Positions 24,841 to 33,173 of a DNA stretch of 64,000 bases are shown piece by piece; position 1 is the stretch's first letter, and the number at the start of each line of letters is the position of its first letter. Source of the DNA: Ktedonosporobacter rubrisoli (GTDB taxonomy: Bacteria > Chloroflexota > Ktedonobacteria > Ktedonobacterales > Ktedonobacteraceae); assembly GCF_004208415.1 (NCBI RefSeq), contig NZ_CP035758.1:5456001-5520000 (forward strand), in the 5' to 3' direction. The notes below the pieces were generated by a model. The model saw only the letters and a program-made list of their open reading frames with translations, had not been told where the DNA came from and ran no database searches. A program made the position numbers and the translations under genes.

Positions 24841-25146
24841 AGAGCCAGCCATATCGAATAGATTCTACGCCCGCTTGCTCATCTGGTTTGCGCTGACATC
24901 TTGATTTTATAGTGGAAAGCATGCTAAACTTTTTTTACCTCATACAATACCAAAAGGAGGCTTATCCTGGCCTCTCTAGCTATTTTGCATTATAAGCTCC
25001 GCAGATAATGCAAGGAGGTATAAATTGCCACCATAATAATCATCTCTTCAATCATGCAGCCATACAACGATATTGCTCGGATCTCGGCCTCAACCCATCT
25101 ACCAGGGGCAATATCTTCCCAACTCTCTTACAACGGAGGAAAAACT
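24841..25146 (+). other. Leader region of the MFS gene with extra Shine-Dalgarno sequences
   Basis: 306 bases. A weak promoter (TTGATT 24901-24906, 18 bases, TAAACT 24925-24930) is followed by AAAAGGAGG (24952-24960) and AAGGAGG (25012-25018), two strong ribosome-binding sequences without an ATG at normal distance. The second is 5 bases before an ATT codon that is in frame with the MFS protein. The proper start at 25147 has its own GGAGGA. No other gene was recognised. Confidence 0.35.
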
Positions 25147-26510
25147 ATGGCAACTACCAGCCGCCAGATTACAGTGGCCTCACGTATCGATCGGCTACCG
25201 CTCTCTTCTCTACATGTCAGGCTCAACACTGTCCTGGGCATTGGCACCTTTTTCGATCTCTATGATATTTTTCTTGGTGGCCTGCTTGGAACTGTCCTGA
25301 CTCCGCTCTATCATCTTAACTCTTTCGAGACTGCACTTATCATCGGTTCCAGTTTTCTTGGAATGTTTGTGGGAGCGAGCACACTTGGCATTGTCTCCGA
25401 CTATATTGGTCGCCGCGCCATGTATATGGTCAATCTGCTTATCTACTCCCTCTTCTCCCTGGCTGCGGCCTTCTCTCCCGGCTATATCTGGGTTGTTATT
25501 TTCCGTTTTATCGCCGGTCTGGGCCTTGGCGCCGAACCACCACTCACCGATATTTATATCGGCGAGATGATCCCCAAATATGCCCGCGGACGCTATACTG
25601 CCTGGTCCTATACTCTTGGCTTCTTTGGCGTCCCCGTGGCAGGCCTGGTAGGTAGATTTGTCGTGAAGACAAATTTTCTCTCAATCGACGGCTGGCGCTG
25701 GCTCCTCGTCATAGGCGCCCTGGGAGCCCTTATCGTCTGGTTCCTGCGCCGCAACCTGCCCGAATCGCCACGCTGGTATGAGATCCGCAATAACCAGGAG
25801 GCGGCCGAGGCTACCTTGAGCAAGATTGAAGAGCAAGTCAAGCGCGAGCATAACTTGAGCGAACTACCTCCTCCTGAGCCGGTAGTTGTTGAGCCACAGA
25901 CAAAGGCGCCTATCTCTGAGATCTTTAGCGGTAAATATGCCAAACGCACTACCATGCTCTGGATCTTCCAGATCTTACAGACGGTTGGCTATTATGGCTT
26001 TGGCTCGTTGGCTCCTATCGTGCTCACTGCCAAAGGCTTTAGCGTTGTCTCTTCTCTCGGCTACACGGCGCTTATTTTCGCCGGCTATCCGCTGGGCTCG
26101 CTGATCTCTATTCCTCTGGTGGAACGCTTTGAGCGCAAATGGCTGATTGTTGGCGCGGCCATTTTGATAGCGCTCTTTGGTTTGAGCTTTGGCTTCGCCA
26201 CTTCGGCCCCATCCTGATTGTCTCGGGCTTTCTGCTGACCACCGCCAGCAATATCTTCTCGAATTCGTTCCATATCTATCAGGCCGAAATCTTCCCGACA
26301 CGCATGCGTGGAACAGCCGTGGGACTGGCCTACAGTCTGAGCCGCATCACCAGTGCCCTCTTGCCAGTTATTGCCCTTCCGGTGCTGAAGTCCTCAGGTC
26401 CCGTGACGGTCTTTCTCGGCGCCGCCGTGATCATGGCGATCCTCTGTCTCGATGTGGGCCTCCTGGGTCCAAACAGCACAGGCAAGAGTCTGGAAACCGT
26501 CTCACAATAA
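25147..26510 (+). pseudogene. MFS transporter (sugar/metabolite porter), frameshifted near 26210
   Basis: A major-facilitator protein split by a frameshift. The first part (from ATG 25147, ribosome binding site GGAGGA at 25135-25140) covers about 11 helices' worth of sequence with SDYIGRRAMYMV after helix 2 and LPESPRWY after helix 6, and stops at 26217. The last two helices (ILIVSGFLLTTASNIF, YQAEIFPTRMRGTAVG) continue without a gap in another frame to the stop at 26510. One extra C in the CCCC run at 26205-26208 (in GGCCCCATC) would restore the frame. It is either a recent pseudogene, a slippage site, or an assembly error. The family (DLYDIFLGG, GLGLGAEPPL) transports sugars or organic acids. 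Confidence 0.8.
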
Positions 26511-26525
26511 GGCAAGTTAAGCCTG

Positions 26526-26566
26526 AACAGCTCTCCTTGTAAAAAAGAGAGCTGTTTGTGTTTTTG
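26526..26566 (+). terminator. Intrinsic terminator after the MFS gene
   Basis: AACAGCTCTC (26526-26535) pairs perfectly with GAGAGCTGTT (26547-26556) and is followed at once by TTGTGTTTTTG. A strong Rho-independent terminator. Confidence 0.85.
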
Positions 26567-26623
26567 TAGCTTTTCATTTGCACCTTGCCTCTCTCCACGC
26601 AAAGAGAAGGTTTTGCAACCAGC

Positions 26624-26664
26624 TTGACACAGGTCACTTATTCAAGTATTCTATTGAATAAGTG
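26624..26664 (+). promoter_or_regulatory. Promoter with overlapping palindromic ArsR-type operator
   Basis: TTGACA (26624-26629), exactly 17 bases, TATTCT (26647-26652). Over the spacer and -10 box lies a perfect inverted repeat: CACTTATTCAA (26635-26645) and TTGAATAAGTG (26654-26664) with an 8-base centre. ArsR/SmtB regulators bind such A/T-rich interrupted palindromes at the promoter. The ATTC/GAAT halves resemble the boxes described for sulfide-responsive ArsR proteins (BigR/SqrR type), but with wider spacing. The operator begins 23 bases before the regulator gene, as expected for autorepression. Confidence 0.8.
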
Positions 26665-26686
26665 AATAGAAAGATGAGGACATGAG

Positions 26687-27355
26687 ATGGAACCTGGAGA
26701 GAAACGTCGTTTTAAAACTCTGCTCTATGAACAATTTGCTCGCATGGGAAAAGCTCTGGCAAGCCCGCATCGCCTCGAACTGCTCGATGTTCTCTCACAG
26801 GGGGAACGCACTGTGGAGGCGTTGGCCCAGGAAACAGGGATGTCGGTCGCCAATGCCTCTCAGCATCTGCAGATCCTACGCATGGCACGCCTGGTCGAGA
26901 CCCGCCGGGCCGGTGTCTCGATCTATTATCGGCTGGCCTCTGAGGCTGTAAGCCTCCTTTGGTTATCCCTGCGTCATGTTGGGGAAGAGCATCTGGCTGA
27001 AGTAGACCAGCTTGTCACTATCTTTTTGCAAGATCGTGCCTCATTTCATCCTATGACGGTGGCTGAACTTCGTGAGGCGATGCAAGACGAGCGCGTGATC
27101 CTTCTGGATGTGCGCCCGCAGGCAGAGTATCAGGCAGGCCACCTTCCCCAGGCGCGTTCCATCCCAGTAGCCGAATTGAAAGCACGGCTTGCTGAACTGC
27201 CAAAGGAGCGTGAGATCGTGGCGTATTGTCGTGGTCCGTATTGTGTCTTTGCCGATGAAGCAGTCTCTTTTTTGCGAGCACAAGGCTACGCCGCTCGTCG
27301 GCTGGAAGAAGGCGTTCTTGAATGGCAAATGCTCGGATTACCCATTGTGAGATAA
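26687..27355 (+). CDS. ArsR-family regulator fused to a rhodanese domain
   Basis: A 222-residue two-domain protein. Residues about 10-95 are an ArsR/SmtB winged helix-turn-helix (MGKALASPHRLELLDVLSQG, then MSVANASQHLQILRMARLV). Residues about 115-220 are a rhodanese domain with ILLDVRPQAEYQAGHLPQA and the active loop CRGPYC, whose first cysteine would carry a persulfide. The fusion suggests that DNA binding responds to sulfane sulfur or to persulfide relay, as in other sulfur-sensing ArsR proteins. No obvious metal-binding CxC of the arsenic type is seen in the recognition helix. It heads a four-gene operon of sulfur proteins and probably represses it. Confidence 0.9.
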   Translation: MEPGEKRRFKTLLYEQFARMGKALASPHRLELLDVLSQGERTVEALAQETGMSVANASQHLQILRMARLVETRRAGVSIYYRLASEAVSLLWLSLRHVGEEHLAEVDQLVTIFLQDRASFHPMTVAELREAMQDERVILLDVRPQAEYQAGHLPQARSIPVAELKARLAELPKEREIVAYCRGPYCVFADEAVSFLRAQGYAARRLEEGVLEWQMLGLPIVR

Positions 27356-27374
27356 CATATCAAAAGGAAGACAT

Positions 27375-28580
27375 ATGATAAGAGAAGTTCCTCCCCATCC
27401 CGCCCTGGCCCAGGGCCCTATCTATCTCGACTACAATGGATCGACGCCGGTTGACCCACGGGTCGTTGAAGCCATGCTGCCGTATCTGACGATCCACTTT
27501 GGCAATCCTTCCAGCACGCACTTCTATGCCCATAAGCCCCACGCAGCTATCGAAGCAGCCAGGAAGCAGGTTGCCCGTCTGCTTGGCTGTACCCCTGCTG
27601 AAATCATCTTTACTGGCGGGGGATCTGAGAGCGATGCCCTTGCGCTGTATGGCGTCGCTCTGGCTAATCGTGAGCGCGGTAAACATATCATTACGCAAGC
27701 GACAGAACATCCCGCTGTACTAAAGGTCTATCGCCAGCTTGAGCGCTTGCAAGGCTTTCAGGTGACTGTGCTCCCAGTGGATGCCACCGGGCGTGTACGG
27801 CCTGAAGAGGTTGAAGCGGCCATTGATGAGCAGACGACACTGGTCAGCATCATGGCAGCCAACAACGAAACTGGAACGCTTCAACCCATCGCCCAGGTTT
27901 CTGAGATTGTCCACCGCCATGGTGCCTTGATGCACACAGATGCCTCGCAAGCCGCAGGCAAAATTCCCATCGATGTGACCGAGACCGGGGTGGATCTGCT
28001 CACAGTCGCCGGGCACAAACTATATGCCCCCAAAGGCATCGGAGCCCTCTTTGTCCGGCGAGGAGTTCAGCTTGAGCCCATACAGCCAGGAGGGGGCCAG
28101 GAACGCGGGTTGCGGGCTGGTACAGAGAATGTTGCGGCTATCGTCGCGCTTGGCGCTGCCTGCGAGTTAGCGGCTTCGTGCCTTCAAGAGGAACAGAAAC
28201 GCTTGACAGGATTACGCGATGCCCTCTTTCAACAGCTCTGTGAATCTCTCCCTGGCCTGATCCATCTCAACGGCCATCCCAGCGAACGCCTGCCCAATAC
28301 CTTGAATGTGAGCGTTGATGGCGTCATCGGAGAAGAGGTACTTGCCGGCACACCGGAGATTGCTGCGGCAACTGGTTCGGCCTGCCATGCTGGCTCCACT
28401 TCCCCATCTGAGATATTACTTGCGATGGGAATAGAACGCTCTCGCGCGTTAGGAGCTCTCCGCCTCACGCTGGGACGCTGGTCCACTGGCTCAGAGGTCG
28501 AGCAGGCGGCACGCCTCCTGGCTCAGACCGTTCAGACGAGGCTTTCATCCATATCCTGTCGAAAAGGAGAGGAAAGATGA
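27375..28580 (+). CDS. Cysteine desulfurase (NifS/IscS family)
   Basis: A 401-residue PLP enzyme that removes sulfur from cysteine, leaving an enzyme persulfide and alanine. The PLP lysine lies in TVAGHKLYAPKGIGALF, the histidine next to the cofactor in TQATEHPAVL, and the sulfur-accepting cysteine in ATGSACHAGSTSPSEIL. The N-terminus YLDYNGSTPVDPRVVEAM is standard. It sits 20 bases after the ArsR-rhodanese gene and its stop overlaps the next start (ATGA). Two rhodanese-bearing neighbours could receive its persulfide, so it probably supplies sulfur to a dedicated chain rather than to general iron-sulfur assembly; no IscU or SufU gene is near. Confidence 0.92.
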   Translation: MIREVPPHPALAQGPIYLDYNGSTPVDPRVVEAMLPYLTIHFGNPSSTHFYAHKPHAAIEAARKQVARLLGCTPAEIIFTGGGSESDALALYGVALANRERGKHIITQATEHPAVLKVYRQLERLQGFQVTVLPVDATGRVRPEEVEAAIDEQTTLVSIMAANNETGTLQPIAQVSEIVHRHGALMHTDASQAAGKIPIDVTETGVDLLTVAGHKLYAPKGIGALFVRRGVQLEPIQPGGGQERGLRAGTENVAAIVALGAACELAASCLQEEQKRLTGLRDALFQQLCESLPGLIHLNGHPSERLPNTLNVSVDGVIGEEVLAGTPEIAAATGSACHAGSTSPSEILLAMGIERSRALGALRLTLGRWSTGSEVEQAARLLAQTVQTRLSSISCRKGEER

Positions 28581-29683
28581 GCACCATCACTGTTGAACAA
28601 TTGCGCACCTGGCTTGACGAAGGGGGCGAGGTCTGCATCGTGGATGTCCGTCCTCTCGCCGAGCGCCAGGAATGGTCCATTCCCGGCAGCCTGCATATTG
28701 ACGCCTATGAGGCTCTCAAAGCCCACGATCCAGAAGCACTAGCTGAATTGCAGATCCCCGCTTCTCAACGTGTGGTAACCGTCTGCGCCGCCGGGAAAAC
28801 CAGCCAGATAGCCGCCAAACAATTGCGTGCCCGTGGGCTATCGCAGGTCTTTTCCCTGGAAGGGGGTATGCAAGCGTGGAGCCTTGCCTGGAATAGCGCA
28901 CATATTCCACTTCCCGACCATTCCATACAGGTGATCCAGATACGCAGGACGGGCAAAGGCTGCCTTTCTTACCTGATCGGCACAGGAGAGGAAGCTGTAG
29001 TGATTGATGCCTCGCTGGATACGGAGGTCTATCTCGATGTGGCGGCCTTGCACGGCTGGCGTATTACCCATGTCCTGGAAACACATATTCATGCGGATCA
29101 TATCTCACGTTCACGTCTGCTCGCTCAACAGAGCGGGGCTATGCTCTTGCTACCGGAGCAAAAGCGCGTGAGCTTTCCCTTTACTGCCATCCATGATGAA
29201 GAAGCACTAGCAATCCCACCCCTGCATCTCAAGGCGTTCCATACTCCCGGGCATACCATGGAAAGTACCTGCTATTTACTCAACGGGCATATATTGTTTA
29301 CCGGGGATACGCTCTTTACTGCTAGTATTGGGCGCCCCGATCTGCAAGCCGATAAGGGGGAAGCAACGCTTCGGGCGCATGCGCTCTATCAAAGCCTGCA
29401 TCGACTCCTGGCATTGCCCGCCGATAGGCTGATTCTTCCCGGTCATACCAGTACACCTGTCCCTTTTGATAAAAGGCCCCTGATGGCCACGCTTCACGAG
29501 ATCGATGCGCAAATCGATCTCCTGCATGCCGAGCGCGTTGACTTTGTACACGCTGTGCTCTCCAGGCTTCCTGCTCCTCCACCCAATGCCGAACGAATCA
29601 TACGCGTCAATGAACAAGGCTTGCTCCCCGATCAGCCTGTCAGCGAGCTAGAAGCCGGAGCCAATCGCTGTGCTATCTTCTAA
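28577..29683 (+). CDS. Rhodanese - metallo-beta-lactamase fusion (persulfide dioxygenase-like)
   Basis: A 368-residue protein. Residues 1-110 form a rhodanese domain with VCIVDVRPLAERQEW and catalytic cysteine in VTVCAAGKTSQIAAKQL. Residues about 120-330 form a metallo-beta-lactamase domain of the persulfide-dioxygenase/glyoxalase II group: THIHADH, HTPGHTMEST, FTGDTLF and LILPGHT. Such enzymes oxidise glutathione persulfide or low-molecular thiol persulfides to sulfite. The domain order (rhodanese first) is the reverse of the better-known CstB and PRF fusions. ATGA overlap with the cysteine desulfurase gene shows translational coupling. The C-terminal NRCAIF ends with a cysteine near the tail, of unknown meaning. 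Confidence 0.88.
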   Translation: MSTITVEQLRTWLDEGGEVCIVDVRPLAERQEWSIPGSLHIDAYEALKAHDPEALAELQIPASQRVVTVCAAGKTSQIAAKQLRARGLSQVFSLEGGMQAWSLAWNSAHIPLPDHSIQVIQIRRTGKGCLSYLIGTGEEAVVIDASLDTEVYLDVAALHGWRITHVLETHIHADHISRSRLLAQQSGAMLLLPEQKRVSFPFTAIHDEEALAIPPLHLKAFHTPGHTMESTCYLLNGHILFTGDTLFTASIGRPDLQADKGEATLRAHALYQSLHRLLALPADRLILPGHTSTPVPFDKRPLMATLHEIDAQIDLLHAERVDFVHAVLSRLPAPPPNAERIIRVNEQGLLPDQPVSELEAGANRCAIF

Positions 29684-30959
29684 TACCAGATCACCTGTGC
29701 AATCCCTGCAACTCGGCCTGCGCGCAAACTGGCGGCAATTCAGTCTGCTGGTCATCATTAATGCCTTTGTTGGTAGTATGGTGGGCCTGGAGCGCTCTAT
29801 CCTGCCCTTATTGGCCGAGCAGAGCTTTGGCATCGCCTCCAAGACCGCCATCCTTTCCTTTCTGGTCAGCTTTGGCCTGGTGAAAGCCGGGGCTAATCTC
29901 TTTGCCGGGCGGATGACGGATCGCATTGGGCGCAAACGCATCCTGGTGCTTGGCTGGTTGATTGGTTTGCCGGTCCCGCTGCTGATTATTTTTGCGCCTT
30001 CCTGGGAATGGGTAGTTTTCGCAAATGTGCTTCTAGGGATCAATCAGGGCTGGTGCTGGTCTACAACTGTCATTATGAAGATTGATCTTGTGGGACCAAA
30101 ACAGCGCGGTCTGGCGATGGGTCTGAATGAGGCGGCTGGTTATCTGGCTGTCTCGGCAGCAGCGCTCGCGGCCGGCTACCTGGCAACCACTTACGCGCTG
30201 CGCCCTCAACCCTTTATCCTGGGCATTGTATTCGCCGGAGCAGGGCTAGCCCTCTCCTGGTTCGGCGTACGCGAGTCGCGTGACTATGCAGCCCTGGAAG
30301 CTCTCCAGATGCAATCCGCCCCATCGAACCTTGTGGAGAATGCACCATCTGCCCATCCTTCTTTTGTCGAGATCGTGGCGCAAACGTCCTGGAAAAACCG
30401 CACGCTGTTTGCCGTATGCCAGGCAGGATTGGTCAATAATCTCAATGATGGCCTCTCATGGGGATTATTCCCCCTGTATTTTGCGGCAGCAGGACTCTCA
30501 GCAGAGCAGATCGGGTTGTTGGTTGCAGCCTATCCGGCAGTCTGGGGAATTGGGCAGTTGGCAACAGGTGCACTTTCAGATCGAGTTGGGCGCAAATGGC
30601 TGATCGTTGCAGGGATGCTCATCCAGGCGCTTGGACTGGGGCTCATCGTGCTCGTTCATACGTTCTGGCCCTGGTTGGCAGGCGCAGTACTGCTCGGCGT
30701 GGGTACTGCCTGTGTCTATCCAACGCTCCTGGCCGCAATAGGCGATGTCGTCCATCCGAGCTATCGTGCCACGGCTGTTGGGGTGTATCGCCTCTGGCGC
30801 GATAGCGGCTATGCGGTCGGTGGCCTGCTCGCTGGTATTCTGGCTGACCTGCTGGGGATCTCCTTCGCCATTGGCGTCGTAAGCGTGCTCACCTTCCTCT
30901 CCGGTCTGCTGGCAGCTGCCTTTCTAAAAGAAACGCTCGTTCGTCGCAAGTTTGTATGA
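29670..30959 (+). CDS. MFS transporter in the sulfur operon
   Basis: A 429-residue major-facilitator protein with about 12 transmembrane helices. The loop 2-3 motif GRMTDRIGRKRILVLGW and its second-half copy GALSDRVGRKWLIVAG are clear. The GTG start at 29670 lies inside the end of the previous gene (14-base overlap), so it belongs to the ArsR-rhodanese operon. From this context export of sulfite, thiosulfate or another sulfur oxyanion is a reasonable guess, but MFS families with similar sequence also export drugs and arsenic compounds. The substrate cannot be read from the sequence. Confidence 0.85.
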   Translation: MLSSNTRSPVQSLQLGLRANWRQFSLLVIINAFVGSMVGLERSILPLLAEQSFGIASKTAILSFLVSFGLVKAGANLFAGRMTDRIGRKRILVLGWLIGLPVPLLIIFAPSWEWVVFANVLLGINQGWCWSTTVIMKIDLVGPKQRGLAMGLNEAAGYLAVSAAALAAGYLATTYALRPQPFILGIVFAGAGLALSWFGVRESRDYAALEALQMQSAPSNLVENAPSAHPSFVEIVAQTSWKNRTLFAVCQAGLVNNLNDGLSWGLFPLYFAAAGLSAEQIGLLVAAYPAVWGIGQLATGALSDRVGRKWLIVAGMLIQALGLGLIVLVHTFWPWLAGAVLLGVGTACVYPTLLAAIGDVVHPSYRATAVGVYRLWRDSGYAVGGLLAGILADLLGISFAIGVVSVLTFLSGLLAAAFLKETLVRRKFV

Positions 30960-31082
30960 GCCATCGCCTCATCCCATTCAGGGAGAGCGAAATCGTGGGA
31001 AAGGCTCATTTGGAGCCTTCCTGATGCACAAAAGTATCTATTTGAGCATAACAGCCGGCCCCTGATCATAGGGAGATAGCCA

Positions 31083-31128
31083 ACTCGTAAGAGAAAGCTG
31101 GTTTTTTGATGACTCTTCTCTTACGAGT
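31083..31128. terminator. Perfect 13-bp hairpin between convergent operons
   Basis: ACTCGTAAGAGAA (31083-31095) is perfectly inverted at 31116-31128, with a 20-base loop containing TTTTTT. It lies between the plus-strand sulfur operon and the minus-strand ABC operon and can serve as a two-way terminator. Confidence 0.6.
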
Positions 31129-31273
31129 CGGTTTGGCAACGATCATTGGCAAAAGCAAGAAAGAGTAGGGTCACTATTTGCTATTTCTTGCTTGTTTGTC
31201 ATGATGAACGTTCATCCTATCTTAATGTCTTAGTAAAACAAATCCGATTTCGTAATTTCCCTGGAGTGGGGCC

Positions 31274-32173
31274 TCACGATGGCGTTGAGAACGTAGCCTC
31301 CTGGCCTTCCAGGCTGAGCAGTGAAAGATAGGCCTCTTCCAGGGTGGGCTCAACCCGCACAGCTTCGGGATGGGGACAGGTGTGTGCAACCAGGCGTACT
31401 TCTACAAGCTTGCCATGCCGAATAGCCTGGCTGGTTTGATAAGTGGCCCGCAGCCGCTCAAATGCGGCTGGATCAAGCGTTACGCTCCAAGCCGTATTGG
31501 TGGCATCAGCTAAGAGCGCATCACATGTGCCGTTCCAGAACAAACGACCATCGCGCAGTAACGCAATTTCAGTCGCCATCACTTCGATATCTGTAATAAT
31601 ATGGGTGGAGAGAATGACAAGGCGTTCACCCTGTAAGGAGGCAATAATTTCACGAAAGCTTACCCGCTCTGCTGGATCAAGCCCAACAGTTGGCTCATCG
31701 AGGACCAGAATGCGTGGATCATTAATTAAGGCCTGGGCGATTCCAATACGCCGGATCATGCCACCGGAAAAGGTGCGCAAACGATGATTGGCCTCATTGG
31801 TCAGATGAACCAGATCCAAAACTGTATCCACACGATGGCGCAAAAGTGAGCCCGTCAGGCCTTTTAATTCGCCGATATAGCGCAGAAACTCGTAAGCCGT
31901 GAGCTGCGGATAGACCCCAAAGTGTTGCGGCAGATAGCCAAGCTCGCAACGTAGAGCCTGCGGATACGCGACGATATCCTCACCATCCCAGCTTACCACG
32001 CCCGAGGTAGGTTTCAATAAGCTGGCCAGGATACGCAATAAGGTTGTCTTGCCAGCGCCGTTGGGACCAACCAGGCCCCAGACCCCAGCTTCCATACGCA
32101 AGGTCACATCTTGTAGAGCCTGCTTTCCCTTTTTATATTGTTTGCTCACCTGATCTATAAAGATTGTAGACAT
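31274..32173 (-). CDS. ABC transporter ATP-binding protein (ABC-2 type exporter)
   Basis: A 299-residue ATPase. Walker A GLVGPNGAGKTTLLRIL, signature FSGGMIRRIGIAQALI and Walker B ILVLDEPTVGLDP are intact, with the switch histidine in ILSTHIITD. The C-terminal 80 residues are a domain typical of ABC-2 exporter ATPases. The start overlaps nothing; 67 bases separate it from the permease gene upstream. Together with that permease it forms an exporter or a membrane-remodelling ABC system. Substrate unknown. The sigma/anti-sigma pair upstream on the same strand suggests stress control. Confidence 0.9.
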   Translation of the reverse strand: MSTIFIDQVSKQYKKGKQALQDVTLRMEAGVWGLVGPNGAGKTTLLRILASLLKPTSGVVSWDGEDIVAYPQALRCELGYLPQHFGVYPQLTAYEFLRYIGELKGLTGSLLRHRVDTVLDLVHLTNEANHRLRTFSGGMIRRIGIAQALINDPRILVLDEPTVGLDPAERVSFREIIASLQGERLVILSTHIITDIEVMATEIALLRDGRLFWNGTCDALLADATNTAWSVTLDPAAFERLRATYQTSQAIRHGKLVEVRLVAHTCPHPEAVRVEPTLEEAYLSLLSLEGQEATFSTPS

Positions 32174-32240
32174 AGCTTATCTGTCTTCCTTTCGATACAT
32201 CTGTTTTCGCCTTAAATGTTTCTGTTTCCCAAATCAGCAA

Positions 32241-33044
32241 CTAAGCAAGCTCCTGCCGCTGTCGATGCATCAACAGAATGGTGAGTATGAGCAGTAGAAC
32301 GCTCAGGCCCAGAAAGAGAAGCCGATTGAGCTCAAAGATTGGCGTGATATGCACATAGGGGATCGTTTTCTTCACCAACTCAACAATATATTGGACCTGA
32401 GCCCCAGACGGAATTGTGCCGTGTGGCACATTTGCTCTGGTCCATATAGAAGCCGGGTCCTTTGCAAGGCCTCCCATCAAATTAATTAAATCTGGCAGAT
32501 TAAAGAACGAAGTTAGCCAAAAGACTAGCAAGATGATCGAGTTAATCGGCCGCTTGCCGCCTGTCTGCACCATGCTCCACAAGCTCAACGCTGTCCCAAA
32601 GGCCAGCGGAACCGGGATCAGCCAGAGCCAGCTCAACACATAGGGTAGCGCTCCCGGGCTGAAGTAGGGGCGAGCGGGAAGCACTAGATCCAACCCTACA
32701 ATAAAGAGCAGATAGCAAACCGCAAATCCCAGCAAGATGATCAGTCCAGCCAGCCACTTGCCACACACATAGAGCACTGTGCTCACCGGCGTGCTCAGCA
32801 CCACTCCTTCTAGTTGGCACTCGCGATCGCGCTGGATCTGATTGCCCGTTGTAAATACGAGTGCCAGCGTTAATATATGAGAATAAACGCTGACCCAGAT
32901 CCATAATGTATCAATTTCATGGTGAGCAGCTGCAAAGACAAAGATGAAGCCCCAGGCCAGGATAAAAGCCATAATAAACCAGCTCACTTTTCCCCGCCAG
33001 AACAAGATCAGCTCAAGACGCACAATCATCCATAGTTGTCGCAT
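32241..33044 (-). CDS. ABC-2 type transporter permease
   Basis: A 267-residue membrane protein with about six transmembrane helices (helix 1 at 15-38, last at 245-262). It begins MRQLWMIVRLELILFWRGK, the usual ABC-2 permease amphipathic entry. The loop after helix 2 reads IQRDRECQLEGVVLSTPVS, a typical cytoplasmic gate region. It partners the ATPase gene just downstream. No substrate prediction is possible. Confidence 0.85.
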   Translation of the reverse strand: MRQLWMIVRLELILFWRGKVSWFIMAFILAWGFIFVFAAAHHEIDTLWIWVSVYSHILTLALVFTTGNQIQRDRECQLEGVVLSTPVSTVLYVCGKWLAGLIILLGFAVCYLLFIVGLDLVLPARPYFSPGALPYVLSWLWLIPVPLAFGTALSLWSMVQTGGKRPINSIILLVFWLTSFFNLPDLINLMGGLAKDPASIWTRANVPHGTIPSGAQVQYIVELVKKTIPYVHITPIFELNRLLFLGLSVLLLILTILLMHRQRQELA

Positions 33045-33173
33045 TTTATTTATCTCCTATTTATCTCTTTCGAAACAGCCAAAACAGCAACTTTAAGCAA
33101 TCTTCAGCCGCCGTCTACGCACCTTCCTCATCTCCTTCATCAACTCATAAACAATATTGCGATCCGCACATTC

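Noticed and set aside
26139..26510. Separate small membrane protein gene
   Set aside because: It is the C-terminal end of the frameshifted MFS transporter and has no start signals of its own.
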